A stretch of DNA of 28,808 nt from DATKZS01 sp035527835 [NCBI: bacterium] (GTDB lineage Bacteria; RBG-13-61-14). The stretch is from NCBI GenBank assembly GCA_035527835.1, contig DATKZS010000148.1, positions 1-28,808 on the forward strand. Reading direction: 5' to 3'. Positions 14,124 to 21,252 of this stretch are shown here, piece by piece. Made by a program: the position numbers and the translations under genes. Below the pieces are notes generated by a model that did not search any database, was not told the origin of the DNA, and saw only the letters and a list, made by a program, of their open reading frames with translations. Positions within the stretch are counted from its first letter, which is position 1. Each line of letters opens with the position of its first letter.

Positions 14124-16040
14124 TCAGTTCCGTTCATCGCGGTGGCACTCGGAGCAGCGTCCGAGCTCGGGCTTGCCCTGCTTTGCGGCCTTCCGTTGGT
14201 GGCACGGCTCGCACTTGCCGTGCATGGCGTCCTGGTAAGAGGGCGCCATGAATTTCACTTTTTCGTTTTCGGCCTTGCCGGGGAACATCTGTTGGTGGCA
14301 GGCCACGCAGCTCTTGGCGTTTTTGGGGTCCTTGTCCAAGGGATGGCACTCGATGCATCCGCGGTTGCCGTGGAAGAGGTCCTGGTGGCGCTGGTGGTCA
14401 AAGGCGGAGGCCGGGGAGTACATGTCGGTGTGGCACGACGCGCAGGTCGTGCCCATGGCGCCCTTCGCGTTCATGTGGTGGCACTCGACGCAAGCCTTGT
14501 CGCCGCCCATGTCGGCGGCGTGCTTTTTGTGGTTGAAGGTGACGGAGTCGCCGCTAAGGTTGCCGTCAATTTTCAGGACGTCGCCGGCGGTCCCGGCCAC
14601 GGGCCGGGCGATGGTGACGGGGACGTTTCCGGGGTCGTAGCCGAAGATGGCCTTGTTGGGGAGGACGGCGGCGGTTAATGCCATGGCGACGATGACGATC
14701 ATGGAGTAGCGGCGGACGGCGTCGCGGAGCGGCGTGCCCAGCCAGACGCGGGTGGTGGGCCAGAAGCGGGGCCGCTGGAACAGCTCCTCGTTGATGAACC
14801 ACTTGTCCGCGAGCTGGGCCACGGTGCCGGTGACCACGCCGCGGGGCGGGCGCTGGCCTTCCTTCAGGTTCGCGAGCGTTTCCTCCGCGGTCTCGAGCCG
14901 GCGGGGCACGCCCTGCTTCATGGTCTCGTGGAAGACCTCCAGGTTCTCGACGAAGTACATGAAGACGAGGGCGAGGCCGGAGACGATGCCGAGGCTGACC
15001 ATGAGCTCGACGGCGCTCGGGAAGTAGGAAGTGCCGGGCCAGCGCTTCATGGTGATGATGGCGATGTCGAGGCGGTAGAGGACCATTCCGGCCACCACCA
15101 TGGCGGCGGCGGTAAAGAGCCACTTTCCGCTCCGGCGCAGTCGGGGCGTGAACAGGATGATCATCGGAATGACGGCGCTGATTCCGAGCTCGGCCACGAA
15201 GAGCCAGCTCTGCCACGATCCGTCGAGGGCGCCGGGCAGGATGCCGCGGTGGGTGAGGTCTCCGACCCGGACTGCGAGGTAGAGGGCCAGGGCCACGCCG
15301 GCGGCCACGTCGAGCCGGGCGAGCAGGTCGGTGCGCGGCTCGTGCTTATAGACCCAGGCCGAGACGTAGTGCTCCAGCGTCACCATCATGAAGCCGAGCG
15401 CGATGGCGGAGATGAAGAAGGAGTAGGGCAGCATCATGCCGGGGCTGTACCAGAGCGGGTTCACGCGGTAGGGCATGATGACGAACAGGGAGCCCAGCGA
15501 GCTCTGGTGCAGGGTGGAGAGCATGATGCCCACGATGACCAGCGGGATGGTGAGCGCCTTCAACACCTTGTAGATGCTCTGCAGGATCGGGATGCGCGCG
15601 AGCTTGTGCTCCAGGGCCACCGGCGTGAATTCGAGGGCCAGCACGGTCAAGTAGATCATGACGCACATGGCGACCTCGAAGAGCACGGAATGGTACTGCC
15701 AGTAGATCATGGGGTGCCAGATGTTCCAGGGCACCCCGAGGTCGAAGGTGAGCCCGATGGCGACGGCCAGATAGCCCAGGAACGCCGTGAGCACGGCGGG
15801 CCGCGCGAAGTCGTGATACTTCTCGATGCGGAAGATGTAAACCACGGCGGCCATGACGAAGCCGCCGGCGGCCAGCGCGACCCCGGCCATGACGTCGAAG
15901 GCGATCCAGAATCCCCAGGGGGTGGAGTCGGTGAGGTTGGTGGTCGCGCCGAGCCCGCGGCTGAAGCGGCTCGCCGCCACGACCACGGCCATGCCGGTGA
16001 AGGCCCATAAAATGCCTTTGACGGCGTTACGCCTGGTCAT
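14124..16040 (-). CDS. NrfD/HmcC/DsrP-like quinone subunit fused to a hexahaem cytochrome c
   Basis: A 638-residue protein. Residues 1 to about 400 are a multi-helix NrfD/PsrC-family membrane domain (about ten helices, e.g. AVVVAASRFSRGLGATTNLT, PWGFWIAFDVMAG with the family W-G-x-W-I-A-F block), which binds menaquinol or menaquinone. A cytoplasmic-looking loop and another helix (YSMIVIVAMALTAAVLP, near 470) lead to a C-terminal domain with six CxxCH haem sites between C517 and C629 (CVECH, CASCH, CIECH, CVACH, CEPCH, CSECH). Extra histidines (FNHKKH, FDHQRH) are likely distal ligands, as in class III cytochromes. The domain would lie in the periplasm. In known Dsr and Hmc complexes the cytochrome is a separate subunit. 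The start overlaps the preceding gene by 14 bases with AAGGAG upstream. Confidence 0.9.
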   Translation of the reverse strand: MTRRNAVKGILWAFTGMAVVVAASRFSRGLGATTNLTDSTPWGFWIAFDVMAGVALAAGGFVMAAVVYIFRIEKYHDFARPAVLTAFLGYLAVAIGLTFDLGVPWNIWHPMIYWQYHSVLFEVAMCVMIYLTVLALEFTPVALEHKLARIPILQSIYKVLKALTIPLVIVGIMLSTLHQSSLGSLFVIMPYRVNPLWYSPGMMLPYSFFISAIALGFMMVTLEHYVSAWVYKHEPRTDLLARLDVAAGVALALYLAVRVGDLTHRGILPGALDGSWQSWLFVAELGISAVIPMIILFTPRLRRSGKWLFTAAAMVVAGMVLYRLDIAIITMKRWPGTSYFPSAVELMVSLGIVSGLALVFMYFVENLEVFHETMKQGVPRRLETAEETLANLKEGQRPPRGVVTGTVAQLADKWFINEELFQRPRFWPTTRVWLGTPLRDAVRRYSMIVIVAMALTAAVLPNKAIFGYDPGNVPVTIARPVAGTAGDVLKIDGNLSGDSVTFNHKKHAADMGGDKACVECHHMNAKGAMGTTCASCHTDMYSPASAFDHQRHQDLFHGNRGCIECHPLDKDPKNAKSCVACHQQMFPGKAENEKVKFMAPSYQDAMHGKCEPCHQRKAAKQGKPELGRCSECHRDERN

Positions 16041-16833
16041 CGTGTTTCTCCTTGTCCGCCGCCTTGGCCGCGTTGATGTCGGCCTGGGCCTCGGCGATGG
16101 CCACCTGGCGGCGGCGGCCGGTGATCCAGTAAATGCTCGACATGACCACGCCCATTCCGATGAACTCGAGGGGGACCTCTTTGAGGACGCCCCGGGTGAG
16201 GCTGGGGAGCGGGGTCGGGGACATTTCCTTGGACCAGCCCAGGAATTCGAGGGGCACGTCGGAGATATAGAGGACGGCGGTGCCGCCGATCTCGGTCTCG
16301 CCGTACACCTTGTTGATGTACTTGCCGGGATTTCCGTTGATGCGGGCGTGGGCCTCGCGCAAGAGGTCGTCGCGGTCCCCGAAGATGGTGGCTTTTTCCG
16401 GGCAGGCCTCGGTGCAGGCCGGCTGCTTGCCTTGGGCGATCCGGTTGTCGTAGCAGAACTTGCATTTCCTGATGTAGGGGACCACGTTCTCCCAGGAGTA
16501 GCGCGGGATGGCGAAGGGGCAGGCCATCATGCAGTAGCGGCAGCCCATGCACTTTTTCGCGTCATAGACCACGGCGCCGTCCTGGTTCCGGGTGAGCGCG
16601 CCCACGATGCAGGCGGAGACGCAGGCGGGCTCGAGGCAGTGGCGGCACTGCTTGCGCACGTAGCGTCCGCCTTGCGGGGCCCTGACGATGGAGGTGAAGC
16701 GCTGGGAGCCCAGGCCGTCGGGGTTGGCCCTGCGGGTGGGGACATGGGGTCCGAGCCCGTTTTCCTCGACGCAGGCGTCAACGCACTTGTTGCAGCCCAC
16801 GCACTTGGTGACGTCGGTGAGGATTCCGATCAT
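16027..16833 (-). CDS. Four-cluster ferredoxin subunit with C-terminal membrane helix (HmcB/DsrO-like)
   Basis: A 268-residue iron-sulfur protein that would carry electrons between the NrfD-type quinone subunit and other redox partners. Four [4Fe-4S] motifs appear in order: CVGCNKCVDAC, CRHCLEPACVSAC, CMGCRYCMMAC, and CKFC...CTEAC. The arrangement matches the NrfC/DsrO/HmcB family. A hydrophobic segment near residues 220-240 (FIGMGVVMSSIYWITG) followed by RRR suggests a C-terminal anchor, as in HmcB. No Tat or Sec signal is seen (it starts MIGILTDVTKCVGC), unlike DsrO. ATG 16833 overlaps the upstream stop as ATGA and has AAGGAGGT in front, so it is translationally coupled on both sides. Confidence 0.9.
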   Translation of the reverse strand: MIGILTDVTKCVGCNKCVDACVEENGLGPHVPTRRANPDGLGSQRFTSIVRAPQGGRYVRKQCRHCLEPACVSACIVGALTRNQDGAVVYDAKKCMGCRYCMMACPFAIPRYSWENVVPYIRKCKFCYDNRIAQGKQPACTEACPEKATIFGDRDDLLREAHARINGNPGKYINKVYGETEIGGTAVLYISDVPLEFLGWSKEMSPTPLPSLTRGVLKEVPLEFIGMGVVMSSIYWITGRRRQVAIAEAQADINAAKAADKEKHDDQA

Positions 16834-17543
16834 ATCGGGCGTACCTCCTTTCCATCCAGGGCCAGGGCCACGCGCTCGCCGGCCCGGGCCGGGAACTTCC
16901 AGGCCAGCTCGCCCGAGAAGCGGAGCACCGGGAAGATCGCGATGTGGGCGAGCTTGGTAAAGGGCGTCAGCAGCAGGGCCAGGTCGCCGGCCAGGACGTG
17001 GACGATCATGGTGGCCTGATAGCTGGCCGGGTTCCACGGCCGGCTCGCGATGAAGCCCGTGGAAAATATCACGGCGATGAGCAGGAGCAGGAAGTAGTCC
17101 GAGAAGTGGGAGAGCGGCCGGGCGATCTTGGAGCCGGCGCGGCTCACGATGAGCCCGATGGCCGCGGCCACGGTGATGAGCGTGAGCCCGTCGGCCAGGC
17201 TGTCGGGCAGCGCCGGGAAGCGCAGGTCCAGGCCCAGGCCCCGCCCCCACAGCAACAGGTGGTCAAGGAGCAGGAGCGGCACGACAATGACGCCGACGTG
17301 AAGGATAAAGCTTAAAAACCCGTGCGCCTTGCGCTGCGCGGTGAAGAGCTTGCGCACCGGGAACATCCAGTCGGCCGCCGCCGCGGCCATCTGCTTCCAC
17401 GGCAGGTTCTTGTCATTGGCCTGGCGATAAGCCGCGGCCGCGCCCCACAACCCCAGCGCCAGCTCGCGCATCAGGCCCAGGACGGCAACCACCAGCGCGA
17501 ACCGGAACAGCGGTCCGCGTAAAAACATAAGCCATGCTTCCAT
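16830..17543 (-). CDS. NarI-like cytochrome b membrane subunit (DsrM/HmcE/TmcC-like)
   Basis: A 237-residue integral membrane protein with about five helices (FRFALVVAVLGLMRELALGL, GFLSFILHVGVIVVPLLLL, LTLITVAAAIGLIVS, YFLLLLIAVIFSTGFIA, MIVHVLAGDLALLLTPF). Histidines suited to bind two b haems are in AHGFLSFILHVG and VHVLAGDL...KLAHIAIF. It would pass electrons between quinones and the HdrD-like subunit encoded just upstream, the pairing found in DsrMK, HmcEF and TmcCB. GGGAGGG precedes ATG 17543; 12 bases separate it from the upstream gene and its stop overlaps the next start. Confidence 0.88.
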   Translation of the reverse strand: MEAWLMFLRGPLFRFALVVAVLGLMRELALGLWGAAAAYRQANDKNLPWKQMAAAAADWMFPVRKLFTAQRKAHGFLSFILHVGVIVVPLLLLDHLLLWGRGLGLDLRFPALPDSLADGLTLITVAAAIGLIVSRAGSKIARPLSHFSDYFLLLLIAVIFSTGFIASRPWNPASYQATMIVHVLAGDLALLLTPFTKLAHIAIFPVLRFSGELAWKFPARAGERVALALDGKEVRPI

Positions 17544-17555
17544 CTCACCCTCCCT

Positions 17556-18956
17556 CTATCCCTCGATCACGATCGCCCGCAGGATCTGGTCGTGCAGGCC
17601 GGTCTTCTGCATGGGCAGCTCATAAAATGCGATCAGCTCCTCCACCTGCTTCTTGCAGTTGGCGCACGGCGTGATCACCAGCTCGGCCCCGGTCTCGCGC
17701 ATCTGGTCGGCCTTTTTCTTGCCCGCGATCATCATGCGGAACTCGTGGAGCTCGTCAATGCTCACGGTGCCGCCGCCGCCGCCGCAGCAGTAGTTGAGGC
17801 GGCCGTTGGGGACCATGTCAATAAAGTTCTTGCAAAAGGACTTGATGACCTCCCGCGGCTGGTGCACGATTTTGCCGGCGCGGGCGATGTTGCAGGGGTC
17901 GTGGTAGGTGATCTTCTCGGTAACCACGTCGGGCCGGAGCTTGAGCTTGCCGGCCCGGAGCTGCTCGTAGGCGTACTCCATGCAGTTGACCACCGGCAGG
18001 TTCCCGTTCTCGTTATAAGTCGCGCCGAACCAGGCCGAGCGGGTGGCGTGGCCGCACTCGCCGACGAAGATCTTCTTGCCCTTGAGCTTCCGCGTCTGCG
18101 TGAGCTCCATCCGCACCACGCGGCCCAGCACGTAGTCGCTGTAAAAGAGGCCGTAGTTGATGCCGTCGTAATCGAGGGTCCCGATGGTCCAACTGCCCCT
18201 GGTGGCGTGCATGACCGCGGCGTTGCCCATCAGGGTGTCGGCTTCGAGCAGGTAGTCGGACACGGCCGGGAAGAATACGTACTCCGCGCCCTCCTGGTCT
18301 ATCGGGAACTTGATGGGAACGTTGAACTTCTCCATCAGCTCCTCCTCCAAAAACTCCAGCGTGTCCTTGAGCGCGGGCACCGGGATGGCCGAGGTGTTGC
18401 CGGTGAAGCCGTCAATCTGCTCGCGCGTCGCCACCAACAGCGCCTTGGGGATGATGCCGATCTCGGAGAGGATGTAGCGGCCGAGGTGGGTGATGAGCCC
18501 GTGGTCAACGCCCATGGGACAGAAAATGTTGCAGCGGCGGCAGGCGGTGCAACGGTAAAAGTCGTCCGCCATGCGGTCAATGTCGCCCTCCGTGATCCCG
18601 CCGTCGCCCAGGACCTTGGCCTTGAGCCAGCCGTTCAAGGTAAAGTGGCGGCGGTAAACGTCGAGCAGCAGCCCCGAGCGGTTGCACGGGATGTCCCGGT
18701 CCTCACCCGTCACCTGGTAAACCGGGCAGGCCGTGGCGCAGCGGCCGCAATGAGTCGAGACCTTCGACATCATGTCAATGGCAAACCGGTAGTTGGTGTG
18801 CTCCAGCACCGCCGCAAAGGCCTCCAGAAACCGACCCACCAGGTCGCCCTTGGGCTGAGCATCAAGATAATAAGCATATTGCTTCTTCTTCTCGATCTCC
18901 GCCGGAGCGATCCGGATCTTTTCTTCCACCACTTTCTTGGCCGTTTCCGTGTCCAT
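17556..18956 (-). CDS. HdrD/DsrK/TmcB-like iron-sulfur subunit with CCG domains
   Basis: A 466-residue cytoplasmic subunit, first gene of the redox operon. Two [4Fe-4S] sites: C70-x2-C73-x3-C77-P with C91, and C136-x2-C139-x2-C142-x3-C146-P. The C-terminal half carries cysteine-rich CCG segments: ECGHATRSAW, HDPCNIARAGK, then YCCGGGGG and TPCANCKKQVEE, the pattern that binds the special noncubane cluster in heterodisulfide reductase subunits. Homologues DsrK, HmcF and TmcB exchange electrons with a disulfide (for example DsrC) or other cytoplasmic carrier. The substrate here is unknown. No sulfite reductase genes are in the window. GGGGGAAG lies before ATG 18956. Confidence 0.9.
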   Translation of the reverse strand: MDTETAKKVVEEKIRIAPAEIEKKKQYAYYLDAQPKGDLVGRFLEAFAAVLEHTNYRFAIDMMSKVSTHCGRCATACPVYQVTGEDRDIPCNRSGLLLDVYRRHFTLNGWLKAKVLGDGGITEGDIDRMADDFYRCTACRRCNIFCPMGVDHGLITHLGRYILSEIGIIPKALLVATREQIDGFTGNTSAIPVPALKDTLEFLEEELMEKFNVPIKFPIDQEGAEYVFFPAVSDYLLEADTLMGNAAVMHATRGSWTIGTLDYDGINYGLFYSDYVLGRVVRMELTQTRKLKGKKIFVGECGHATRSAWFGATYNENGNLPVVNCMEYAYEQLRAGKLKLRPDVVTEKITYHDPCNIARAGKIVHQPREVIKSFCKNFIDMVPNGRLNYCCGGGGGTVSIDELHEFRMMIAGKKKADQMRETGAELVITPCANCKKQVEELIAFYELPMQKTGLHDQILRAIVIEG

Positions 18957-19002
18957 GCTTGCTTCCCCCGTTCAACTCGAAATTCGCGGATTACGAGTGT
19001 AA

Positions 19003-19121
19003 GGTTAGCACGGAGACATGGAGAATACAGGGATAAAAGATATAAGGGGGGAACTCCTGAAAGCAGTGACCAGAATTAACCCCAATCCACTCTCGGTTTT
19101 CTCTGTGTCTCGGTGCAAACC
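19003..19121. repeat. Imperfect dispersed-type inverted repeat
   Basis: Arms GGTTAGCACGGAGACATGGA (19003 onward) and its imperfect complement ending at 19121 match at about 19 of 23 positions. This lies in the 558-base gap between the redox operon and the sigma-54 activator, divergently arranged. The rest of the gap (19122-19450) is AT-rich and contains no gene; one short frame from ATG 19308 has seven codons. Confidence 0.55.
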
Positions 19122-19452
19122 CATAATTTTAATTCCCTTGATCAAGCCGCATTTTCACCCTTGGCCCCGCCGACCGGCGCGCCTCATGACTGTTTCATCT
19201 TTGACCGATCTTACCCTACTCCTGATTATTAGAACTTCTTAGCAACATGACCTTTTCCGGGCTTTAATGTGGCGTTCCGCTTAATGATCTGTGTTAATAT
19301 AGCAGCAATGTTCGGGCCAAATTTTAATTAAAAGCATGGTTTTCCAATCGGCATCGCGTCTTTACCTTTAATTATCATGACATTGCGAAGCCGCAAGATA
19401 TTTGTTGAGTTCCGGGGAAAAGCAGCGCATAATAGGGCTACGATAGGGAAGT

Positions 19453-19492
19453 ATGTTTCAACTATAAAACATGTTTCATTTTAAATGTTGCA
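19453..19492 (+). promoter_or_regulatory. Repeated ATGTTTCA motif upstream of the sigma-54 activator
   Basis: ATGTTTCA occurs at 19453-19460 and 19471-19478, and a variant ATGTTGCA at 19485-19492; the middle copy forms the palindrome AAACATGTTT with its left flank. The spacing and position, just upstream of the predicted promoter, suit an autoregulatory binding site. Confidence 0.35.
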
Positions 19493-19516
19493 GTAACGGA
19501 GCAGTTGTGTTACAAT
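19488..19516 (+). promoter_or_regulatory. Predicted promoter of the sigma-54 activator gene
   Basis: TTGCAG (19488-19493), a 17-base spacer and TACAAT (19511-19516) with TG before it (TGTTACAAT). The hexamer overlaps the first possible ATG (19515), while ATG 19524 lies seven bases after it, as in a leaderless mRNA. Confidence 0.45.
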
Positions 19517-20873
19517 GAGCAGTATGACGGGTAAGCCAGACCAGCGGTTTTTTTCGCTTATTTTTGACACGATCCCGCAGGGCATTTTCACGATTGACGA
19601 CCAGGGCCTGATCACGTCGTTCAACCGCTCCGCCGAGGCGATCACGGGTTACAGCGAGGATGAGGTGCGGGGCCGGCCGTGTTACGAGGTTTTCCAGGCG
19701 GACCTTTGCGCGGCGTCGTGCCCGCTGAAGAGGAGCATCACGACGCGGGAGGCCAACGAGGCGCGGCAGGCCACGGTGGTGATAAAAAGCGGGCGCCGGC
19801 TGCCGATCTCGATTTTCACCTCGGCGCTGGTGAACGAGGCGGGCGACGTGATCGGCGGGGTCGAGATGTTCCGCGACGTTTCCACCGAGGTCGAGCTCAA
19901 GAAGAAGCTCTACGAGAGCTACCAGTTCGAGGACATCGTGACCAAGAGCCCGGCCATGCGCGACCTCCTGGAGATGCTCCCGCTGGTGAGCCAGAGCCAG
20001 TCCACGGTCCTCATCTACGGCGAGTCGGGCACGGGCAAGGAGCTGGTGGCCCGGGCCATCCACAATTACGGGCCGCGGCGCAACCGCCCGTTCATCGCGA
20101 TCAACAGCGCGGCGGTCCCGGACACGCTCATGGAATCCGAGCTGTTCGGCTACAAGAAGGGCGCGTTCACGGACGCGAAGAAGGACAAGCCGGGCCGGTT
20201 CGCGCGGGCGGAGAAGGGCACGCTGTTTCTGGACGAGGTCTCGGAGCTGTCGCCATCCATCCAGGCCAAGCTGCTGCGGGTGTTGGAGGAGAAGGAGTAC
20301 GAGCCGCTGGGCGGAACGCAATCGCTCAAGGCCGACGTCCGCATCATCGCCGCCACCAACCGCGAGCTGGACCACGAAGTCAGGAACCACCGCTTCCGCC
20401 AGGACCTGTTCTTCCGCCTCAACGTGGTGAACCTCCGGCTGCCCCCGCTCCGCGAGCGCCGCGAGGACGTGCCGCTGTTGATCGAGCATTTCATCAAGCG
20501 GTTCAACGCGATCCAGGGCCGGCGGATCCAGCGCTGCTCCGAGCGGGTGATGGCGACGCTCCTGGCCTATCCGTTCCCCGGGAACGTCCGCGAGCTGGAG
20601 AACGCCATCGAGCACGCCTTCGTGGTCTGCGTGGGCGAGATCATCCAGCTCGACGACCTGCCCGCCCACATCGTGCAGGCGGTGATGGAAGGCGCCGCGC
20701 CCATCGCGGCGCTGAAGAGGGAAGGCATCCAGCCGCTCCAGAGCGCGGAGGCCGAGGTCATTAAAAACGTCCTCGCCCAGCACCACGGCAACCGCGGCCG
20801 CGCCGCCCAAGAGCTCGGCGTCTCCCGCAGCACCCTCTGGCGGAAAATGGTCAAGTACGGAATCGAGCAGTGA
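19515..20873 (+). CDS. PAS-AAA-Fis sigma-54-dependent transcription activator
   Basis: A 452-residue enhancer-binding protein. The N-terminal PAS domain (about 10-125) carries C-x8-C-x3-C (CYEVFQADLCAASC), close to the motif in the nearby kinase. The AAA+ domain (about 135-365) has Walker A GESGTGKE, the sigma-54 contact loop written GAFTDA (216-221) instead of GAFTGA, Walker B GTLFLDEV, and an arginine-finger region FRQDLFFRLNV. The C-terminus is a Fis-type helix-turn-helix (RGRAAQELGVSRSTLWRKM). It drives open-complex formation at sigma-54 promoters in response to a signal sensed by PAS. It is divergent from the redox operon, so that operon is a candidate target, though I see no convincing -24/-12 element. 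Start could be 19515 or 19524; the predicted promoter favours the latter. Confidence 0.92.
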   Translation: MSSMTGKPDQRFFSLIFDTIPQGIFTIDDQGLITSFNRSAEAITGYSEDEVRGRPCYEVFQADLCAASCPLKRSITTREANEARQATVVIKSGRRLPISIFTSALVNEAGDVIGGVEMFRDVSTEVELKKKLYESYQFEDIVTKSPAMRDLLEMLPLVSQSQSTVLIYGESGTGKELVARAIHNYGPRRNRPFIAINSAAVPDTLMESELFGYKKGAFTDAKKDKPGRFARAEKGTLFLDEVSELSPSIQAKLLRVLEEKEYEPLGGTQSLKADVRIIAATNRELDHEVRNHRFRQDLFFRLNVVNLRLPPLRERREDVPLLIEHFIKRFNAIQGRRIQRCSERVMATLLAYPFPGNVRELENAIEHAFVVCVGEIIQLDDLPAHIVQAVMEGAAPIAALKREGIQPLQSAEAEVIKNVLAQHHGNRGRAAQELGVSRSTLWRKMVKYGIEQ

Positions 20874-20905
20874 GCGGAAGAGACGCAAAGACGCCAAATA
20901 GGCGG

Positions 20906-20942
20906 GTGGCCCATGCGGTTCCGCTTTGCGGAATTGCATGGG
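20906..20942 (+). repeat. REP-like palindrome, family III, forward copy
   Basis: A GTGG head followed by CCCATGCGGTTCCGC-TTT-GCGGAATTGCATGGG (written here as two arms of 15 bases with two mismatches). It lies 32 bases after the stop of the sigma-54 activator, behind a short AGACGCAAAGACGCCAAAT stretch resembling the GCCAAG repeats. Confidence 0.7.
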
Positions 20943-21084
20943 CGGCGGGAGCCGCAGGCTGTGGATTAACAACTGCCACTTTTTCCCTGCTCCATTTTTT
21001 CTCAGGACCCGGGCTCGACCCGTATCCATGAAATCCAGCGATTGATACCGCGCGGCACACCCAGCTCAGCCTGTGGCGTTGCCA

Positions 21085-21119
21085 CCCACGCAGTTTCCAG
21101 AAGAAACCGCGTGGGCCAC
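21085..21119 (-). repeat. REP-like palindrome, family III, inverted copy
   Basis: On the minus strand: a GTGG head, then CCCACGCGGTTTC paired with GAAACTGCGTGGG. It faces the copy at 20906-20942 across 142 bases, in the convergent gap between the activator and the lipoprotein gene. The rest of the 379-base gap holds only small hairpins (GGGGTTTACACCCC at about 21137, GCTTTCA-GCGT-TGAAAGC at about 21175). Confidence 0.7.
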
Positions 21120-21252
21120 CCGCGGCTGGCGTGACGCGTTCCCGGGGTTTACACCCCAGGCTTGAGAATACCGCGCTTTCAGCGTTGAAAGCGGCCCGGG
21201 AGCCAAAATCTTATTTGCGCCACAGGCCCTTTAGCTCCGGCCCCTTCCGCTT

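Noticed and set aside
14124-18956. Proof of sulfate reduction
   Set aside because: The complex resembles DsrMKJOP but also Hmc and Tmc, and no dsrAB, apr or sat genes are in the window.
19308-19331. Seven-codon leader peptide after a TGTTAATAT element
   Set aside because: The distance fits a leaderless start, but the -35 region is poor, the frame ends at once and it is far from the next gene; listed only as part of the promoter pattern.
18957-19514. A sigma-54 promoter in front of the redox operon
   Set aside because: I looked for a TGGC-N8-TGC type element in either orientation and found none that I would defend.
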